This document shows, one piece after another, positions 1 through 6,414 of a stretch of DNA of 6,414 bases. Positions within the stretch are counted from its first letter, which is position 1. Every line of letters starts with the position of its first letter. The notes under the pieces are model-generated. The model saw only the letters and a program-made list of their open reading frames with translations, was not told the DNA's origin and did not search any database. The DNA comes from Clostridiales bacterium (lineage in GTDB: Bacteria > Bacillota > Clostridia > Christensenellales > Pumilibacteraceae): assembly GCA_029069015.1 (NCBI GenBank), contig JAIEBL010000221.1:1-6414 (forward strand). Reading direction: 5' to 3'. Made by a program: the position numbers and the translations under genes.

Positions 1-1
1 C

Positions 2-343
2 AGGGCGGACGGTTTCGGCGGCGGCATGGGCAGACTGCGCCTGACCTGCGGTGCCGTTTCGGGCATGACAATGCTTGCGGGGCTGCGGTACAGCAGCGGT
101 AAGCCCGGCGACCTTGATAACCGTACGCAGGTCTACTCGGCCGTGCAGAAAATGGCGGCGCTGTTTGAAGAGAAGCACGGCTCTGTGATTTGCCGCGAAT
201 TGCTCGGGGCCTCGGCGGCGGCGCGCGACCCTCGCCCCGAAGCGCGCACGGCGGAATACTATAAAAAGCGCCCCTGTCCCGAAATGATAGCAGAGTGCGC
301 CGATATAGCGGCAGAAGTACTTTTCGGGGAAGAGGCGGAATAG
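2..343 (+). CDS. C_GCAxxG_C_C family probable redox protein, C-terminal part (5' end beyond window)
   Basis: The reading frame is open from the left edge (first whole codon at 2-4) to a TAG stop at 341-343, so only the C-terminal ~113 residues are visible. They begin RADGFGGGMGRLRLTCGAVSG, the Gly-rich segment followed by a Cys-Gly-Ala-x-x-Gly element that defines the C_GCAxxG_C_C family. Further on come the second family signature (HGSVICRELLG, about 154-186) and the third (CPEMIAECADIAAEVL, about 275-322). The family is about 140-150 residues long, so roughly 30-40 residues including the first conserved Cys are missing. The ATG at 26 lies inside the conserved glycine motif and is not the true start. 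Members are small soluble proteins with spaced conserved cysteines, predicted to bind metal or carry out redox chemistry in anaerobes; their substrates are generally unknown. An additional Cys sits seven residues after the CPE cysteine. The family call is firm; the cellular role is not known. Confidence 0.87.
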   Translation, partial: RADGFGGGMGRLRLTCGAVSGMTMLAGLRYSSGKPGDLDNRTQVYSAVQKMAALFEEKHGSVICRELLGASAAARDPRPEARTAEYYKKRPCPEMIAECADIAAEVLFGEEAE

Positions 344-354
344 CGATGGTTTTC

Positions 355-445
355 GTCATTTCGACCGAAGTGAGCGAAGCGAACGGAGTGGAGAAATCTC
401 GAAAAGAGAGACCTCTCCGCTCCGCTGCGCTTCGGTCGAGGTGAC
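355..445. repeat. Imperfect palindromic intergenic repeat (REP-like element)
   Basis: The outer arms GTCATTTCGACCGAAG (355-370) and CTTCGGTCGAGGTGAC (430-445) are inverted repeats matching at 14 of 16 positions. Inner segments continue the pairing: GGAGA at 390-394 with TCTCC at 414-418, and a small apical hairpin TCTC-gaaaa-GAGA at 397-409. The left arm carries about 8 extra bases (TGAGCGAA, about 371-378) with no partner in the right arm. There is no ORF, and no T-run follows the stem, so it is not an intrinsic terminator. The opening GTCATTTCGACCG and central GGAGAAATCTC resemble multicopy intergenic palindromes I recall from bacterial genomes; copy number here cannot be seen. It could instead be a degenerate MITE or simply a long mRNA 3' hairpin. 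Confidence 0.72.
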
Positions 446-480
446 AATCCCTTGTAGTCATTCTAGGCGTAAGCCATACA

Positions 481-520
481 AAAAGGCGACCGTACGCGAT
501 AATCGTTGCGGTCGCCTTTT
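481..520. terminator. Bidirectional Rho-independent terminator between convergent genes
   Basis: AAAAGGCGACCG (481-492) and CGGTCGCCTTTT (509-520) form a perfect 12-bp stem around a 16-base loop. Inside the loop ACG (494-496) can also pair with CGT (504-506). The + strand reads into TTTT then an AT-rich run (521-540). The - strand reads from the GC-rich stem into TTTTT (complement of 480-484), so both directions have the stem-plus-U-tract form. It lies 137 bases after the + strand stop and about 29 bases beyond the stop of the - strand gene, as expected for a shared terminator. The - strand gene is the closer and better-supported user; the + strand transcript must first pass through the palindromic repeat at 355-445. 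Confidence 0.9.
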
Positions 521-549
521 CTATATTATATATACTAAAATTAGACGAA

Positions 550-3500
550 TCAGTTTGTTTCGCCCAAGAGAGCGGTAAGGAGCGTGTAGTTGCTATTTGC
601 CGCCCCCGCGGCGGTGTGGAAGGCAGACGCTGCGTTCGTAGCTTCTTCGGCGGCGGCTTGCGCGGCTTCCACGTCTTTTTTGTACCAATTGAGTGTACCC
701 ATGCTAAGGGCGTCGGCTCTCGTCTTGCAGGTGGACGCGCCCGACTGTGCGTTTTTCGCATCCTCTTCGAGTATGTCAAGCAGAGGCTTAAATGCGTTTT
801 GCGAAACGTTTTGCAATCCTTGGCGCTGCTCTTGCGTAAGCGGAATATTATAGGAAAGTACTTTTGCCGTAACGTCCAGCCATTCGTTCAGCGTCCGGGC
901 GTAGGGCGTTGCGCCGCTCGTTGCCGAGCAAAGCGCAGCGGAAGCGTTCTTGACTTCCGTTCTCTTGCTTGTGTCCGTCGTCAGGTCGTTTGCGGCAGTG
1001 TAGGCGGTTTGAAGGGTTGTGCGCTCTTTTGCGTATGCGGCGTAGAAGGTGGCTGCGTATTCATCCGCAACGGTCAACGCTTTTACGAGAATCTGCGCGC
1101 GTACACTCGTAAGCGTGGCGGCTGCGCCCTCGGGCATGCCGAGCTCGGCTGCTTCGCTCGCAAGTTCTTCCGTATACGTTAAGCGGGCAAGAAGATCGGT
1201 GATTTGCGTCATGTTCGTTAAAACGGTTGCCGCGTTGTCTTCGGTGGGGAGGAATGCGCTCCGCGCCGCATCGACACGTGCAATGTACGTTGCCGTTATC
1301 GTTTGCGCCGCCGAGAGAAGCGTACCGCTTGCTTGCGTCAGACTGTTCTTGGCTTCGCTTGCCGCTTGTTTTGCCGCACCCGCTTTGGAAGGAACGATCT
1401 TTGCGGCTTGCTCGGCGCAACCGATTGCCTTTACGGCATAGCGCATATCGCGCAGGGCGGTCTCGGTGTTCGTGATCGCTGCATCGGGATCGGAAGCTGC
1501 GTTCTGCTCGGCCGTCGTTGCGATATTTTTTGCGCTCGTTCCGAATGCGCCTGCATTCTGAATGGCGATATCGGCAATGCCGGTTGCGATGCTCTTTTCC
1601 GTTTCTTCCGCTCGTTCCTTGTTGCTCTTATTTGCGCCCTTTGTAAGAACGGCTTGCGTAACGGCGGTTTGCGCGTCTTGCGGTAAGGTGACTATCGCTG
1701 CCGTAAGTTCCGTTTCGTTTTCGATATCGACCCCTGGTAGCAACAGTCTGACTGCGGCTTGTGCCGTTTCGTTTGCCGTTTGCATGGCGGCGATGGCGCG
1801 CAAGGTTTCGCCGCAAAGCTCGGTGGCAAGATAGATGTCCTGCGTTTGCATATCGGCGGTTTCTTTCGCTTTCTCTGCAGCGGCGTCGATCGAACGGGCG
1901 CATGCGTCGTTTGCGGCGTGCAACGCACCCGTCGCGACGGTTTGCAATTTTTCTATTTGCTTGCTGTCGTTTCCGTCTTGCATGTCGGCTTTGAATGCGC
2001 GGATTTCAGCAAGGACGGTTTCGCCGCGTGTCCCGGCATCGATTGCCGCTTGTTCGGCTTTTTCGAGCGCCTCTTTTGCCGCGTCGATGGCAAGAAGCGC
2101 GGCGTTCGCACTTTCCGCCGCTGCCTGTGCGGCACGGATTTCCGTGCTTGCGTCGAGCGCGCTCTTTGCCGCTTTTGCCGCTTTCGAGGCGTACTTATAG
2201 GCTTCCTTTGCTGCCGCGAGTGCGTCCCTTGCGCTTTCTACGCGGGCACCCAGCGCCCTTTCACATTTCTCTTCGGCGCGTATCTTTGCTTTGTCGGCTT
2301 GCGCTTTTGCCGCGACTGCGCGGTCGTAGCCGAACGAGCCTTTGGGAATGCTGTCTACTTTTTCGGTGGCGGCTTTTGCGTTTGCCTCGGCTACGCGTAG
2401 TGCAGATAACGCGTCGGCTACGCGTTTGGACGCGTTTGCCGCATCGGATGCTGCGTCGGTTGCTTTTTCGGCTTTGCCCGCCGTCTTTACGGCAAAGGTT
2501 TCGGCTGCTTCGACGGGGAAGATACGCGCGAGCGAATCTTCGATGTTCGTAAGGTCGGTGTCGATATCTGCGGGTGCGGCGTGACCGTAGGAAACGGGGG
2601 AGATGCCCTTGCTGTAATATACGGTCTTACCGTTCTCCGTCTTTTCGGCAACGTTTACGAGCGACGCGCCGTTCCCGAAGCCCAACGTGATAAGGTTCAC
2701 GAACTTCGTCTGTACGTTGAGCCCTCTGATGCAACTGTTGCTTGCATTGACGGTCAGCGTAAGATCGCTGAGGTTCTTATTGCCCGCAAGTTCGGCAAGC
2801 CCTACTTTGAGCGTGTATACGCCGTTTTCGCAAGTGTACGATTTTAAGATCTGCGTAAGGTCGTCCGTACCTTTACCGTTCTCCGTTTGCATAGCGTCCT
2901 CGATCGTGGAGCGGATGCCGCTCGACAGATTGAGGAGCATAAAGAGGTATTTCGTGGGGTTCGCCAAAAATTCGTCTATGGTCGCCGAATCCGTTTCGGT
3001 GGACTGATAGTTCCGGTTTTTATCGAGGTGATCAACGATAAAGTACAGACGGTCGTTGACGAAATAGAGGTAACTGTCGCTCGCATTTAAAAGCGTGGTC
3101 GAGCCGAGGAAGATACCCAGAACGTTGCTGTAATGCGGCACTTCAAACTTGATTGCCGCAACCGTGCTGCCGTCGCCTAAGATCTTTACGTCGATGACGA
3201 AGGGCACGGATATGTTGCCGATCACGGGAATGTTGAGCGCGAGCGCACCCGTGATTTCGAATTCTTTCAGGTTCGCCGTGTTGATGAGCGCGATCAGCAG
3301 CTCGTCGAGCGAGGAGAAGTCGTAGTCGACGGCGGGCGCGGTGAGCGTACCGAACGCCTCTTCCGAGCAGTCGAGCGTAGCGGTAAACGCGTTTACCTGC
3401 ATGCCGCCTGCCGTAAGGTTTTCTACGTCGATATACGTTAAGAATGCATCGCTGCCCGTGTTCCCGTTGTGCCCGATGGAAATGCGGGCGAGCGAGTCGT

Positions 3501-6414
3501 CGCCGCCGATGAGCGAATTGTCGATACGGATATGCAGCCGATCGGGTTCGTTCTCGTCTTCGGTAATCTTGCCGAAAGTGAGGGAGATGCCCTTGAGCAC
3601 GCTGTTGATCGTTGCTTCGTCTACGAGCGCGGCAATTCCGCTTGCGCCGCCCTGCACGGCGTCGTCCGCGCCTTCCGTCTTTTCAAAGATCGAGCCGATT
3701 TTTTCCCGAAGCCCGTCTAAGCCCTTGATATCCAGCGTATCGAAGACGGTGGCGTTGGGCATCGTGACGTTGTTCTTCGCCATTAAATTGTCGATCAGTT
3801 CGATATGCACGTTGAGAATATCGCACGCCGCAGCGATCATCTGCAGTGCCGATTTGTAGTCTACGGAGGCGACGAACGCCTTTTTGTAGGACGGTCCTTT
3901 ATAGGAAACGTAGCCCGTCACGTTGCTGTGATTCGCCGCGCCGCCGTCGATGATCGTGACGACGATTTCCGTTTTTGCCGTGCCTTGCGTCATGGCAAGC
4001 GAAAGCTGCAGGTCGGCAAAGTGTTCGGTGGGTCGCGCCTTAAAGACGCCGTTTGCACTCGTTTGCACGCCGTCGCTGCCCGTGACCGTGCCACTGAGCG
4101 AAACGGTGAACTGCGATTGTTCGATCGTGTTCATCACGGGATCGATATACGATTGAAGGTGACGAAGACCTACGTACGAATTCGCGTTTTCCGCCGCGGC
4201 GGTAAAGCCGACGTGAGGCGAAACGAGAACGCACGCCGAGGAATCGTAGACGACGTTGCCGTATGAGAAGCTTTGCAGTTTTATGCTGAGCGCATTGCCG
4301 CTAGCCGTAAGCACGACGGTGGCGGCAAGCTTGTCGGTGGCAAAGGCAACGGTCAGCGAATCGTCGATTTTGTTACCGTTTGCGTCTTCGCTCTGCTTGC
4401 ACTCTGCGAGATAGCCGATAAGGTCGGCGGGGCGGAGCGGAAGAAGCGTGTCGAGCAGGCTCGCGGTTTCTGCCGTGGCATTAAGTACCGTCGTAAGCGC
4501 GGTGAGTTGCTCGTCGTCAAGCCCCGATTTTTCACCGAACGATTTGATCTGCGCAATCAGCGCAGCTACGTCGTCTGCCGTGAAAGTAAGCTTGATATTG
4601 TCGATCGCTACGAACATAACACCCTCGCCCGTGTATACGAAGGAGACGGTGTGTTCGCCGAAATTCAGCGCGGCTTGCACTTGAAGGGGCTCAAGCGACA
4701 ACAAAACGCTACCCGAAAGGTCGCCCGAAAGAAGGGACGTTTTGAGAAGCCCGTCGCTGATTTGCATATTCAGCGCGTCTGCGCCGAGCAAAGCTTTTAC
4801 GGGCGCGGCAAACGAAGTCAGAAGCGAAAGATCGACGTAGTCTTCGTCGTCGGCATCGATCGTAAAGGATGCCGAAAGGTCGAGCGTCGCGTAAACGTCG
4901 ATTTGGATATTTCCCGCCGTCAGCCCGCGGATCGCCGTGCTCGAAAGCGCGCCGTTCGCTACGCCGAGCGCAAGCTCGTAAGGCACGCCGTTTTCGGGAC
5001 TTACGGGAAGCACGAGCCGCGCTTCGTCGTACGTTTCGTCCCCGACGGTGAACGTACCGTTTTCGATATATGCGCCCGAAAGCAGAGCGGTCACCCCGTT
5101 GAAATTCAACGGGGGAAGAACGCTTGAGAGCGCTTCCATGACGGCGGCGGTGTTATTCGCGTCGCCTACCGTCATGCCGAGCAAGGCGCGCACGGATTCG
5201 TCGGACAGAATATCGATCACCGCTTCCGCCAGCGTCTGTGTGTCGGAAAGGTGCAGTCTGACCGCCAGATTGCCCGTTCGCAAATAGACGGTGTTACGGA
5301 CGAACATAAAGTCGAGCGAAACGCCGGCGACTTTTATGTTGCCCATGATCTCGAATGCGCCGCGGTTGTTTTGTGCCGACAATTCCGCTTCAAATGCGTC
5401 GCGAAGCACGCCGCTCTCGGTTTGCTTGGTAAGGCTCCCGCTGACGTGAATTTCAAACTTTTCTTGCAGGAGCGTGTTCGTGAGCGGGGGAAGGAAAGCA
5501 AGGTACGCTTTCAGGTCCGTAAATTCGCCGCTCGGCGCGTCTATTGCGGTCGGACCAAGTGCCTCTGCCGTGACGGTGAAGTTCGCCGTATGTTCGCCGC
5601 TGACCGTAAGGTTTGCCGTGAGTACGGACGCGCCGGCTAGGGATGCCGTGACGGTCGTGCCTCCAAAAGAGAGGGAAACGAGCAGTTTGTCTTCGCGTAA
5701 GGAAAGCGCTTCGATAGCAGGCATAAGCGGCTGGCTGTCGGGGCTGCCCGCAAACGAGGGATTGATTGCCTTTACGAGTGCAAGCGTGGCTTGCAGACTT
5801 TGCAAAGCCCGCTCGATTTTCTCGTCTTTGTCTTGAATAAGTAAGGCTTTAAGGTCGGCGATCGTGCTTTCAATATCGGCGGCGGAAAGCGAAAAAGCTG
5901 CTTCGCCTGCCTGTACGTATAGCGTATTGTCTACGTAGTACGCGTGCACTTCGTTGCCGTTCACCGTTAAAAGCGCTTCCGCGTTTACGCCCTTTTCCGT
6001 GCGGGCAAGCGTGACCTCGCCGCTTACGTTAAGTGCGTCGTCGCCCGAACCGAGCGTAGTGGGCAGCAGCGTGATCCGTACGCCCTCTGCCGTGGTCAGC
6101 GACTGTAATTTTTCCAGCCACGGCGTGAGCGCGGCAACGTCTTCGGCGTTTTGCGGTAACGAAACAGGCGCGCCGCTGTCTTCGGAAAGCGTGGCGCTAA
6201 GGCGTACCGAAGCGGAATCTTTCGTGCCGCCGATCGAGAGAGAACGAAGAACGTCGTCGTGTTCGAGGCGTACGGCGAACGAATTACCGCTTTGCGTCGT
6301 AAGCGTAAAGGAAAGTACCCCGTCCTCGTAGGTAAGATTGTTCAAAAGCGCAAGCGCTTTGCTTACCGTGAAGTTTTCGGGGAGAAGCGAGGATAGCGCG
6401 TCTTTAACCAGCGC
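550..6414 (-). CDS. Giant repeat protein of unknown function: tandem beta-type repeats plus Ala-rich helical C-terminal region (5' end beyond window)
   Basis: A single frame with no internal stop runs from the right edge to TGA at 550-552 (reading leftwards), giving 1954 visible codons. An in-frame TAA three codons later (541-543) gives a second stop. The TTG at 6343-6345 is not the start: the frame stays open to 6414, the upstream residues fit the repeat pattern, and no Shine-Dalgarno precedes it. The true length is therefore unknown. I do not recognise a family. Visible order: divergent, strand-rich repeats (6414 to about 2695); a linker (about 2694-2512); an Ala/Lys/Glu/Gln/Thr-rich helical region (about 2511-553). 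The low-charge alternating beta pattern, few aromatic residues outside repeat motifs, only three Trp and 12 Cys, and large size suggest an exported or surface protein, but any signal peptide or lipobox lies outside the window. The C-terminus (LLTALLGETN) has no LPXTG, charged tail or membrane segment. No enzyme motif was found. Confidence 0.93.
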   Translation of the reverse strand, partial: ALVKDALSSLLPENFTVSKALALLNNLTYEDGVLSFTLTTQSGNSFAVRLEHDDVLRSLSIGGTKDSASVRLSATLSEDSGAPVSLPQNAEDVAALTPWLEKLQSLTTAEGVRITLLPTTLGSGDDALNVSGEVTLARTEKGVNAEALLTVNGNEVHAYYVDNTLYVQAGEAAFSLSAADIESTIADLKALLIQDKDEKIERALQSLQATLALVKAINPSFAGSPDSQPLMPAIEALSLREDKLLVSLSFGGTTVTASLAGASVLTANLTVSGEHTANFTVTAEALGPTAIDAPSGEFTDLKAYLAFLPPLTNTLLQEKFEIHVSGSLTKQTESGVLRDAFEAELSAQNNRGAFEIMGNIKVAGVSLDFMFVRNTVYLRTGNLAVRLHLSDTQTLAEAVIDILSDESVRALLGMTVGDANNTAAVMEALSSVLPPLNFNGVTALLSGAYIENGTFTVGDETYDEARLVLPVSPENGVPYELALGVANGALSSTAIRGLTAGNIQIDVYATLDLSASFTIDADDEDYVDLSLLTSFAAPVKALLGADALNMQISDGLLKTSLLSGDLSGSVLLSLEPLQVQAALNFGEHTVSFVYTGEGVMFVAIDNIKLTFTADDVAALIAQIKSFGEKSGLDDEQLTALTTVLNATAETASLLDTLLPLRPADLIGYLAECKQSEDANGNKIDDSLTVAFATDKLAATVVLTASGNALSIKLQSFSYGNVVYDSSACVLVSPHVGFTAAAENANSYVGLRHLQSYIDPVMNTIEQSQFTVSLSGTVTGSDGVQTSANGVFKARPTEHFADLQLSLAMTQGTAKTEIVVTIIDGGAANHSNVTGYVSYKGPSYKKAFVASVDYKSALQMIAAACDILNVHIELIDNLMAKNNVTMPNATVFDTLDIKGLDGLREKIGSIFEKTEGADDAVQGGASGIAALVDEATINSVLKGISLTFGKITEDENEPDRLHIRIDNSLIGGDDSLARISIGHNGNTGSDAFLTYIDVENLTAGGMQVNAFTATLDCSEEAFGTLTAPAVDYDFSSLDELLIALINTANLKEFEITGALALNIPVIGNISVPFVIDVKILGDGSTVAAIKFEVPHYSNVLGIFLGSTTLLNASDSYLYFVNDRLYFIVDHLDKNRNYQSTETDSATIDEFLANPTKYLFMLLNLSSGIRSTIEDAMQTENGKGTDDLTQILKSYTCENGVYTLKVGLAELAGNKNLSDLTLTVNASNSCIRGLNVQTKFVNLITLGFGNGASLVNVAEKTENGKTVYYSKGISPVSYGHAAPADIDTDLTNIEDSLARIFPVEAAETFAVKTAGKAEKATDAASDAANASKRVADALSALRVAEANAKAATEKVDSIPKGSFGYDRAVAAKAQADKAKIRAEEKCERALGARVESARDALAAAKEAYKYASKAAKAAKSALDASTEIRAAQAAAESANAALLAIDAAKEALEKAEQAAIDAGTRGETVLAEIRAFKADMQDGNDSKQIEKLQTVATGALHAANDACARSIDAAAEKAKETADMQTQDIYLATELCGETLRAIAAMQTANETAQAAVRLLLPGVDIENETELTAAIVTLPQDAQTAVTQAVLTKGANKSNKERAEETEKSIATGIADIAIQNAGAFGTSAKNIATTAEQNAASDPDAAITNTETALRDMRYAVKAIGCAEQAAKIVPSKAGAAKQAASEAKNSLTQASGTLLSAAQTITATYIARVDAARSAFLPTEDNAATVLTNMTQITDLLARLTYTEELASEAAELGMPEGAAATLTSVRAQILVKALTVADEYAATFYAAYAKERTTLQTAYTAANDLTTDTSKRTEVKNASAALCSATSGATPYARTLNEWLDVTAKVLSYNIPLTQEQRQGLQNVSQNAFKPLLDILEEDAKNAQSGASTCKTRADALSMGTLNWYKKDVEAAQAAAEEATNAASAFHTAAGAANSNYTLLTALLGETN
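553..2511 (-). other. Ala-rich, predominantly helical C-terminal region (~650 residues) of the giant protein
   Basis: The sequence is dominated by Ala with Lys, Glu, Gln, Thr and Asp in short-period patterns such as EALEKAEQAAIDAG (about 2073-2032) and VADALSALRVAEANAKAAT, typical of long alpha helices or helical bundles/coiled coils. Helix breaks occur at Gly/Pro stretches: IPKGSFGY (about 2349-2326), LPGVDIENETELTAAIVTLP (1681-1740), IVPSKAG (about 1398-1378) and FLPTEDN (about 1251-1231). The second half is less strictly Ala-rich, with more aromatic residues and two of the protein's three Trp (WLDVT and NWYKK), so it may be a globular helical bundle rather than an extended rod. Six of the protein's 12 Cys are here. 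Low complexity makes any similarity to TolA-like, apolipoprotein-like or other Ala-rich proteins unreliable as evidence of homology. Confidence 0.72.
2512..2694 (-). other. Linker between beta-repeat and helical regions of the giant protein
   Basis: About 61 residues connect the last repeat to the helical region. The first half (FGNGASLVNVAEKTENGKTVYY, split around 2676-2617) still looks strand-like and may complete the last repeat's sheet. The second half is richer in Pro, Gly, His and Asp (ISPVSYGHAAPADIDTDL) and looks flexible before a short helix ending at LARIFP (about 2532-2515). The compositional switch to Ala-rich sequence is abrupt at about 2511. No cleavage motif was recognised. Confidence 0.5.
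2695..6414 (-). repeat. Protein-level tandem repeat region: five divergent units plus the end of a sixth
   Basis: Each unit has four blocks in the same order. Block B is a helix then a strand ending in xSGxL, for example FTDLKAYLAFLPPLTNTLL (5467-5523) and YVGLRHLQSYIDPVMNTIE (4120-4176). Block A is a paired strand of type YVDNTLYV followed by a helix: 5905-5943, 5272-5310, about 4600-4641, 3034-3072, with a diverged copy in unit 4. Block C is a LLP-helix-NGxF turn: LSSLLPENFTVSKALALLNN (6337-6396) and LSSVLPPLNFNGVTALLSG (5074-5130). Block D is a strand pair such as IRGLTAGNIQIDVYATLDL (4876-4932) and VENLTAGGMQVNAFTATLDC (3367-3426). Approximate units by residue pattern: partial unit 6414-6181, then 6150-5551, 5532-4876, 4848-4210, 4185-3355 and 3333-2695. 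Units 4 and 5 are the most diverged, with insertions. Boundaries are by eye, and there is no obvious nucleotide-level repetition, so the duplication is old. Confidence 0.68.

Noticed and set aside
26..28. ATG as the start of the small redox protein
   Set aside because: It falls within the conserved FGGGMGR motif. The frame is open upstream and family members have about 30-40 more residues before it.
355..445. CRISPR repeat or structured RNA gene
   Set aside because: There is only one palindrome, with no regularly spaced copies, and no promoter or conserved RNA fold that I recognise.
521..543. AT-rich stretch with TATATT/TATATA resembling a promoter -10 box
   Set aside because: It lies between convergent stops just beside the terminator, with no downstream gene start in either direction and no good -35 partner.
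616..1182. 188-codon open frame on the + strand
   Set aside because: It is antisense to the Ala-rich region. GCN-rich coding sequence on the other strand yields Cys/Arg/Gly-rich shadow frames such as this.
1759..2400. 213-codon open frame on the + strand rich in Cys and Phe
   Set aside because: It is another shadow of the Ala-rich helical region, with no plausible start signals and an unnatural composition.
553..2511. TolA-like or apolipoprotein-like identity for the Ala-rich region
   Set aside because: The resemblance rests on low-complexity helical composition, which gives chance matches; no specific family motif is present.
4273..5127. 284-codon open frame on the + strand
   Set aside because: It lies wholly antisense to the giant gene, its product is Arg/Lys/Val-rich with no recognisable domain, and it is explained by the base composition of the opposite coding strand.
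6343..6345. TTG as the start codon of the giant gene
   Set aside because: The frame continues upstream to the window edge, the upstream residues match the block C pattern of other repeats, and no ribosome binding site precedes it.

Overview
The window holds the 3' ends of two convergent genes that both run off its edges, with about 206 bases between them. No gene starts inside the window, so no native start codon, ribosome binding site or promoter can be assigned. The sequence is moderately GC-rich by eye. A C_GCAxxG_C_C-family redox protein and a very large, probably exported repeat protein in one locus suggest an anaerobic, gut-type Firmicute (Clostridia, possibly Christensenellales-like). 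That placement is an impression; there is no marker gene here.

Left part (2-343, + strand): the C-terminal ~113 residues of a small C_GCAxxG_C_C (PF09719-type) probable redox protein. Middle (344-549): an imperfect ~91-base inverted repeat of the REP/palindromic intergenic type (355-445), a possible decayed fragment of a related repeat (about 457-475), and a 12-bp perfect-stem terminator (481-520) flanked by A and T runs, so it can serve both converging genes.

Right part (550-6414, - strand): one uninterrupted reading frame of 1954 visible codons that is still open at the right edge. It encodes a giant protein I do not recognise. Its visible N-terminal two-thirds is made of at least five divergent, mostly beta-type repeats of about 200-280 residues plus the end of a sixth. 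After a short linker comes a ~650-residue Ala-rich, almost wholly helical C-terminal region. No C-terminal membrane segment, LPXTG signal or SLH domain is visible. A secretion signal, if present, lies beyond the right edge.

Nothing links the two genes functionally: they are on opposite strands, separated by a repeat and sharing only a terminator. The item most worth following up is the giant repeat protein.
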